From NCBI RefSeq assembly GCF_036181745.1, contig NZ_CP108080.1, positions 3,100,001 to 3,164,000 of the forward strand: a DNA stretch of 64,000 nt, in the 5' to 3' direction. The position numbers and the translations under genes are program-made. The DNA comes from Streptomyces sp. NBC_00259 (GTDB lineage Bacteria > Actinomycetota > Actinomycetes > Streptomycetales > Streptomycetaceae). Positions 59,341 through 64,000 of the stretch are shown here, piece after piece (within the stretch, counting starts at the first letter, position 1; each line of letters begins with the position of its first letter). The notes below the pieces were generated by a model. It ran no database searches, was not told where the DNA came from, and was given only the letters and a program-made list of their open reading frames with translations.

Positions 59341-61368
59341 TCATTCCGGCAGTACGGTCCCGTCCGCCAGCCCGTCGTACACGCTCTGCGCCAGCTGTCC
59401 GCCGAGTCGGATCGCGAGTCGCAGCGCGTCCTCGAACTCCGCCAGGGCGCGGAAGCGTTCGCCGTACCGCCGCTGCTCGGCGAGAGGCAGCCGGGGCAGC
59501 TGGATCCGCCGTACGTCGAGCCGGGTGGCGGTGGAGGCGTAACTGCTGGCCTGCCGGTTGTTCGCCGTACCGCGCAGGAAGCCGGCCAGGAACCAGGAGT
59601 CGAGCGCCGCCGCGTCGGGTCGCAGCAGCTGGAGGTTGCGGCCGAGCGCGGCGCCCGCGGTGGCGGCGTCGACGACGCGCGCGACCGAACCGCCGCCCAG
59701 GACGGGCACGACGACATCACCTTCCTCCGTGAGCACGGGCTCCTCGGCCTGCCCGGCCGGGAGCGTGCCAGAGGGCGCGGCGCCGGTGATCACGTCGTGC
59801 TCGGTGAGGACGGGACCGCCGGAGTGCGAGGCCCCGGCCCCGCCGGTACGCAGCACGAGCGCGCCGGCGCGGGAGAGTTCGCCGACGGTGGTGAGCGTGC
59901 GGGCGGCGGGCCCCACGGTGGTGACGGGCGCGGGCGCCAGCTCCATGGTGCGGCGCAGCGAACCGTCCAGGCTCTTGCGTACGGCTTCGAGGTCGGCCGC
60001 GGACCCGCCCGCGGCGGGCACGGACAGATGGCGGGCGGGGGCCAGGTCGACGTCGTCGTCGAGGAGTTCGATGACGGGCACGGAGCGGCTGACGCCGGAC
60101 TGCTCGGTCCGGTCCCGCCAGGCGTCGAGCACGGCACTCTGCACGGCCGGCCAGGGCAGCTTGTCGCGGCTGCCGTCCGGCATGAGCGCGGCGGTGTCGA
60201 CGAACAGCAGCTCGGGGTCCGGCCGCTGGCCCGCCCCTGGCCTGCACAGCACCCACAGGTGCAGCGGAATGCCGTACGGGGGCGCGGCGCCGGCCGGCAG
60301 GGCGATCACGGCGCGCAGCGCGCCGCGGCGGAGCAGATCGGCGCGGACACGGCGCCCGGAGCGGCGGGAGGCGACGGCCGGGGGCATCAGCAGGACCGCC
60401 GTGCCGCCTTCTCGCAGATGCGCGAGGGCGTGCTGGACCCAGGCCAGCTCGGACTCGGTGCGGGCGGGGAAGCCGTACTCCCAGCGGGGGTCGTAGGCGA
60501 GTTCGTCGTGACCCCAGTTGCGCTCGTTGAAGGGCGGGTGGCAGAGCACGACGTCGGCGGTGAGCCCGGGGAAGGCATCCGCACGCAGGGTGTCGGCGGC
60601 GGCCGCGCGGATGTCGGCGTCGCCGTGCAGGGCGAGGCGCAGCGCGGTCAGCGAGGCGAGCTCGGGGTCGGCGTCCTGGGCGTGGAGGGCGGCCGGCTGC
60701 CGAACGGCACGCAGGAGTCCTCCGGTGCCGGACGCCGGGTCGAGCACCGTCTTGCCGGGGGTGTCCGCGCCGGCGAGTGCCGCCATCAGCTCGGCGGGCC
60801 CGGGCGGAGTGAGGGTGTACTGGCGGGGGTTGGCGTCCAGGTGCCGGCCCAGCAGGAACTCGAAGGCCTGGCACGTACCCAGTTCGGCGGCGAGTTCCGC
60901 GGCGCCGCGCAGGAGGGGGACGGACGGCGCGAGCTCGGCCGCCGTCGGTGTCGGCACGGCGGCGCGCTGCTCGCCGAAGCGGGCGGTGAGGACGTTGTCC
61001 AGGGCGCCGGGGAGCATCGTGAGCAGCCGTTTGTCCGAAGCGGCGGCCAGCTCCAGCCAGGCGGTGGGCCTGTCCCGTACGAGCAGCAGCACGCATCCCG
61101 CGTGGACGAGCGCGGTGACGGCCCCGGCGGGATGCGCGGACAGCAACTGCCAGACCCGCTCACGGCGCGGCACTTCGGCGAGCTTGCCCTGGTCGCGCAG
61201 CCACTGCTCGACCTCGGCGAGCGCGAACGACGGGCTGGTCTCGGTGCCTCCGACGGGCCTGGGGAAGTCGGCGTGGCGCCGCCGCCAGTTGCTGACGGCG
61301 GCGCGGCCCACACCCGCGAGCCGGGCGATCCCCGCGGCGGTGACCTCGGTTGAGTGCTGTTCCGGCAC
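59341..61368 (-). CDS. N-6 DNA methylase fused to specificity-type region, atypical motif IV
   Basis: This 675-residue protein starts at GTG 61368. Residues 10-60 form a helix-turn-helix (AAGIARLAGVGRAAVSNWRRR). The methyltransferase core has motif I VLDPASGTGG (208-217), but motif IV reads HPPF (277-280) where gamma-type N6-adenine methylases have NPPF. The C-terminal third has a target-recognition-like half (LDVRRIQLPRLPLAEQRRYGERFRALAEFEDALR), like an HsdS. No restriction subunit is beside it, so it is an orphan M-S protein; activity is uncertain. Confidence 0.85.
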   Translation of the reverse strand: MPEQHSTEVTAAGIARLAGVGRAAVSNWRRRHADFPRPVGGTETSPSFALAEVEQWLRDQGKLAEVPRRERVWQLLSAHPAGAVTALVHAGCVLLLVRDRPTAWLELAAASDKRLLTMLPGALDNVLTARFGEQRAAVPTPTAAELAPSVPLLRGAAELAAELGTCQAFEFLLGRHLDANPRQYTLTPPGPAELMAALAGADTPGKTVLDPASGTGGLLRAVRQPAALHAQDADPELASLTALRLALHGDADIRAAAADTLRADAFPGLTADVVLCHPPFNERNWGHDELAYDPRWEYGFPARTESELAWVQHALAHLREGGTAVLLMPPAVASRRSGRRVRADLLRRGALRAVIALPAGAAPPYGIPLHLWVLCRPGAGQRPDPELLFVDTAALMPDGSRDKLPWPAVQSAVLDAWRDRTEQSGVSRSVPVIELLDDDVDLAPARHLSVPAAGGSAADLEAVRKSLDGSLRRTMELAPAPVTTVGPAARTLTTVGELSRAGALVLRTGGAGASHSGGPVLTEHDVITGAAPSGTLPAGQAEEPVLTEEGDVVVPVLGGGSVARVVDAATAGAALGRNLQLLRPDAAALDSWFLAGFLRGTANNRQASSYASTATRLDVRRIQLPRLPLAEQRRYGERFRALAEFEDALRLAIRLGGQLAQSVYDGLADGTVLPE

Positions 61369-61382
61369 CGGACCGTCTCCCC

Positions 61383-61418
61383 TCGTGCGCTGTGAAGGCC
61401 TCGTGCGCTGTGAAGGCC
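61383..61418. repeat. Exact 18-bp tandem duplication upstream of the methylase gene
   Basis: TCGTGCGCTGTGAAGGCC occurs at 61383-61400 and again at 61401-61418 without any mismatch. It lies 15 bp before the GTG of the methylase gene, in its leader or promoter. A degraded third copy (GAGCCGTGAAG) follows. Confidence 0.88.
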
Positions 61419-61580
61419 ATGAGCCGTGAAGAACGAGCATACCGAGCCGATCCCGCAGACCCGTTCACAGCGTGAGCGGACTCAAAGTGCGTGAGCGCTG
61501 TTGACTCGGTTCACAGCCTCTGTTGTCATTGACGCATCGGTTCACGCAGTCCTCACAGCGCCCCGGAAGGTGCCACAGCC

Positions 61581-62339
61581 ATGTCTCAGCCCATGTACGC
61601 CCCGCAGCAGCCGCAGCAGCCCCAGCGCGGCGGCCCCGAGAAGAAGCGCAACTGGTTCGCCCGCCACAAGGTGCTCACCGCTCTCGGCGCGGTCGTCGTG
61701 CTCGTCGCGATCGGCTCGGCCGCGGGCGGTGGCGAAGACTCGTCCTCCGGATCCACGGCGGCGGGCTCGTCGAAAGGCGCGGCCCAGGACGCCGCCAAGG
61801 GCACGGGCGACTCCAAGCCGAAGGAGGAGACGAAGAAGAAGGCCGCCGCGATCGAGGGGGACGGCGACTTCGAGGTCCCCGCGGACATCAAGCCCGGCCT
61901 GTACCGCACCAGCGGCAACGACGGCATGTGCTACTGGGAGCGCGCCAAGGACTCGAAGGGCGAGGTCGACTCGATCCTCGCCAACGACAACGTCAGCGGC
62001 ACGAGCTACGTGACCCTCAAGCCCTCCGACAAGATCTTCAAGACCACCGGCTGCAAGGACTGGGAAGCCGTGGACGAGAAGGCCAAGGGCAGCCCGAAGT
62101 CCGAGATCAAGGGCGACGGCGGCATGTTCAAGGTGGGCGTCGACATCGCCCCCGGCACGTACAAGTCGACGGGCAACACGGACGACATGTGCTACTGGGA
62201 GCGCTCGAAGGACGCGGCCCACGGCATCGACTCGATCCTCGCGAACGAGAACGTGAAGGGGACGGCGATCGTGAAGATCGGCGCGAGCGACGGCTACTTC
62301 AAGACGACGAACTGCCAGGACTGGAAGAAGACCGGCTGA
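61581..62339 (+). CDS. Membrane-anchored protein with two tandem extracellular repeats
   Basis: This is a 252-residue protein. A Gln/Pro-rich head is followed by a membrane helix (VLTALGAVVVLVAIGSAA, about 31-48), then a Ser/Gly/Lys linker. Two copies of a 70-residue domain fill the rest: each has VPxDIxPGxYxxxG, a CYWER motif with spaced Cys, and ends in a Gly/Cys...DW segment (about 94-162 and 175-250). Cys pairs in each repeat could form disulphides, consistent with export. I know similar proteins in Streptomyces, but not their role. Confidence 0.78.
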   Translation: MSQPMYAPQQPQQPQRGGPEKKRNWFARHKVLTALGAVVVLVAIGSAAGGGEDSSSGSTAAGSSKGAAQDAAKGTGDSKPKEETKKKAAAIEGDGDFEVPADIKPGLYRTSGNDGMCYWERAKDSKGEVDSILANDNVSGTSYVTLKPSDKIFKTTGCKDWEAVDEKAKGSPKSEIKGDGGMFKVGVDIAPGTYKSTGNTDDMCYWERSKDAAHGIDSILANENVKGTAIVKIGASDGYFKTTNCQDWKKTG

Positions 62340-62644
62340 CGCCGCCCACGGCCGCCCGCGGCCTTCCGCGGCCGCCCCACGGACCGCAGCGCGCTGCACT
62401 GCTGGCACGACCCCGCCGGCACGGCATCGCAGGAGCGACGCCGACGTCGCGATGCGCCCGAAACTCCCGAATCACCCGGTTCCGGAGGGCCATTCGCACG
62501 GATACCGGTCACCAAGTAGACCAAGTTTGAACCTCTTTGCCACTCATCCAGACTTTCACCACACATCCATCACATCCGGATGTACGCTCACCGCACGTTC
62601 GGACGCCATCTTCCGGACGCTGCACAACCCATGGGGAGGGTTCC

Positions 62645-63091
62645 TTGAAGCTCCGTCACGCCGCCTCGGCAACCGCTGTCGCCATCGCCGTCGCCGGTGG
62701 TCTGCTGACCGCCACTCCGGCCCAGGCCGCCGGTGGGGTGAGCATCTACCGCGTGTCCTACAACTCGCCGGGCTCCGACACCGGCTCCAACCCCTCGCTG
62801 AACGGCGAGTGGGTCCAGCTCTACAACTCCAGCTCGTCCGCGATCTCCATCCAGGGCTGGAAGCTGCGCGACGTCACCGGCTACACGTACACGTTCAGCG
62901 GCAAGATCGGCGCGAGGTCCTACATCAAGGTCCACACCGGCAAGGGCTCCAACACGGCCGGGTACCGCTACTGGGGACGCTCCTGGTACGTCTGGAACAA
63001 CACGGGCGACACGGCGTACCTGCGGAAGTCGACCGGCACGCTCGTCGACTCCTGCAAGTGGGGTTCGACGGGCTCCTCCAAGTACTGCTGA
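62645..63091 (+). CDS. Secreted lamin-tail-domain (LTD) protein
   Basis: This 148-residue protein starts at TTG 62645 with GGGGAGGG 5 nt upstream. Residues 1-28 form a signal peptide. The body is a lamin-tail-type Ig fold: SIYRVSYNSPGSDTGSNPSLNGEWVQLYNSSSSAISIQGWKLRDVTGYTYTFSG, then YIKVHTGKGSNTAGYRYWGRSWYVWNNTGDTAYLRKSTGTLVDSC. The domain is common in secreted nucleases and surface proteins of Streptomyces. It stands alone, without a nuclease domain. Confidence 0.85.
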   Translation: MKLRHAASATAVAIAVAGGLLTATPAQAAGGVSIYRVSYNSPGSDTGSNPSLNGEWVQLYNSSSSAISIQGWKLRDVTGYTYTFSGKIGARSYIKVHTGKGSNTAGYRYWGRSWYVWNNTGDTAYLRKSTGTLVDSCKWGSTGSSKYC

Positions 63092-63222
63092 GACCGCGCC
63101 ACTTCCGCCCGGCACCACTTCCGCCCCGCACCGGGCCGCGCCGCACTCCGGCCGGCCCGGTCCGGGCTCCGGGGCCGGGGCCACCGCGCGGCGGCCACCA
63201 GAGGTGATGCCACGATGCGGGG

Positions 63223-63663
63223 ATGGGAAATCTCTACCAGTACTTCCGCGCACCGGACGACGCGACGGCACTGGTCACGTTCGCGCCGGGCCCGGCCGGC
63301 ATCGGCCTGGAGCCGCTCGACGTGTCCGGGATGGACCCGTATCTGATGCTCGGCGCCGCGGAAGCCCTGCTCGTCGGCCGGCTCTTCGAGGATGTGGCCG
63401 CCCAGCCGCGCTTCAACCACCTGCTCAGCGATCCCGACGCTGACAGCACGTGGGTCGTGACACTCACCGACCAACTGCGTGACGCCCTCGCCGAAGCATC
63501 GACCGAGCGCCTGGCCGAGGTCGCCGTGATCTGGTCCCGGGCCGAGGAGCTCGACGGATCCGGCGACCCCGATTCCCTGGCCGGCTTCCTGGAACAGCTG
63601 GCCCGCATCGCCCGGGAGGCACGGGAGCAGAGGAACGGCCTCTACTGCTGGATGTCACTGTGA
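63223..63663 (+). CDS. Hypothetical protein
   Basis: This is a 146-residue, acidic, soluble protein starting at ATG 63223. It contains NLYQYFRAPDDATALVTF, GMDPYLMLGAAEALLVGRLFEDV and a C-terminal helical part (EVAVIWSRAEELDGSGDPDSLAGFLEQLARIAREAREQ). No domain is recognised by eye. The 131 bp upstream are GC-rich without a clear signal. Confidence 0.72.
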   Translation: MGNLYQYFRAPDDATALVTFAPGPAGIGLEPLDVSGMDPYLMLGAAEALLVGRLFEDVAAQPRFNHLLSDPDADSTWVVTLTDQLRDALAEASTERLAEVAVIWSRAEELDGSGDPDSLAGFLEQLARIAREAREQRNGLYCWMSL

Positions 63664-63679
63664 CCGGCCACCGACAGCC

Positions 63680-64000
63680 TCAGCCGTCGACGGGCCTGTC
63701 GCCCTTGTGCGCTGCGTAGAACTCGGCCTGGCGCGCCATGATCTCCCGCATCGACGTACCGCGCGGGACGCCGTAGACCGTCCCCGGGAAGTCCATCCCG
63801 CGCTGCTTCTCCCACAGTTCGTCGTGCCGGTCCGGCGAGAACAGCTCCGCCGGGTCGCCGGCGGCGATCCAGCCGATGGGCACGACGGTTCCCGGCTCCA
63901 GCCGCGAATTGACGTGCAGCACGCTGTTGATCCGCAGCTCGGACCCCGCCCCGGCCACGGCTCCCGGGAACATCGCCACCCCCGTCGCCACGAAGACCTC
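63680..64000 (-). CDS. Gamma-carbonic-anhydrase/hexapeptide-repeat family, N-terminus beyond window
   Basis: The last 106 residues of a minus-strand gene lie here. VATGVAMFPGAVAGAGSELRINSVLHVNSRLEPGTVVPIGWIAAGDPAELFSPDRHDELWEKQRGMDFPGTVYGV reads as the end of a left-handed beta helix with the VPIGWIAAGDPAEL strand that gamma-CA-like proteins share. Metal-binding His residues would be in the missing part. Whether it is a carbonic anhydrase or an acetyltransferase cannot be decided. Confidence 0.75.
   Translation of the reverse strand, partial: EVFVATGVAMFPGAVAGAGSELRINSVLHVNSRLEPGTVVPIGWIAAGDPAELFSPDRHDELWEKQRGMDFPGTVYGVPRGTSMREIMARQAEFYAAHKGDRPVDG

Noticed and set aside
59341..61368. Reading the methylase and nearby kinase as a BREX/Pgl phage-defence locus
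   Set aside because: No PglZ phosphatase, BrxL or BrxC-type ATPase gene is present. The kinase has a plain TPR-like tail unlike PglW, and a terminator-free but functionally unrelated membrane gene lies between.

Overview
The window is chromosomal DNA of a Streptomyces species or a very close relative. The evidence is the very high G+C content, the many GTG and TTG starts, the frequent 4-bp ATGA/GTGA gene overlaps, and genus-typical genes: an XRE/DUF397/ATP-binding trio, Rpf/LysM cell-wall hydrolases, roadblock proteins, and a tRNA-Leu with anticodon UAA (bldA). Gene order from hutI to the P450 gene resembles what I remember of the S. coelicolor SCO3070-SCO3100 region; I could not check this.

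Layout. 1-3.9 kb: a truncated family-2 glycosyltransferase, a FemAB/BcsL-type acetyltransferase and a secreted beta-helix protein. 3.9-13.2 kb: histidine utilisation genes on the minus strand (hutU, an M20 amidohydrolase, hutF, then hutI). hutF and hutI are separated by a 3.8-kb accessory segment holding an XRE-DUF397 pair, an anti-sigma-type ATPase, a STAS protein, a VOC protein and a toxin-antitoxin-like trio with an inverted-repeat operator. 13.3-16.6 kb: a PLP decarboxylase-like enzyme, an SRPBCC protein and an amino-acid permease. 16.8-18.8 kb: a four-gene operon of small roadblock-type proteins and a PATAN-like protein, with three in-frame TTA codons. 18.8-27.4 kb: a membrane protein, then an RpiR regulator and an aromatic-amino-acid-lyase homologue that lacks the MIO-forming Ala-Ser-Gly triad, divergent from a betaine-type ABC transporter and a frameshifted NCS1 permease.

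27.8-34.5 kb: cystathionine beta-synthase, an SGNH hydrolase, a thiolase, several conserved hypotheticals and a Bax-inhibitor-1 protein. 34.7-35.3 kb: a decayed membrane-protein gene beside bldA. 35.7-42.0 kb: a MacB/FtsX-type exporter, a cyclopropane synthase and NDH-2 (ndh) with two Rex-like operators. 42.4-48.1 kb: Ppx/GppA, DUF501, a FtsB/DivIC-like protein, enolase, and two Rpf genes, the first under a ydaO-type (c-di-AMP) riboswitch. 48.2-51.9 kb: a P450, a Uma2-family protein, MazG and a SurA-like lipoprotein. 52-57 kb: GtcA, GtrB/CsbB-like and YfhO proteins (the parts of a three-component envelope glycosylation system) and a methyltransferase-like protein. 57-61.4 kb: a Ser/Thr kinase with TPR-like tail, its membrane partner, and a fused N6-methylase/specificity protein. 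61.5-64 kb: secreted or anchored proteins, a small hypothetical protein and a truncated gamma-carbonic-anhydrase-family gene.

Two candidates for little-described biology stand out. The first is the lyase/betaine-transporter locus, which could remove trimethylamine from a histidine betaine such as hercynine or ergothioneine and feed the nearby urocanate pathway. The second is the roadblock/PATAN operon, which has no GTPase and should depend on the bldA tRNA encoded 17 kb away. All family assignments rest on motifs recognised by eye; no search was run.
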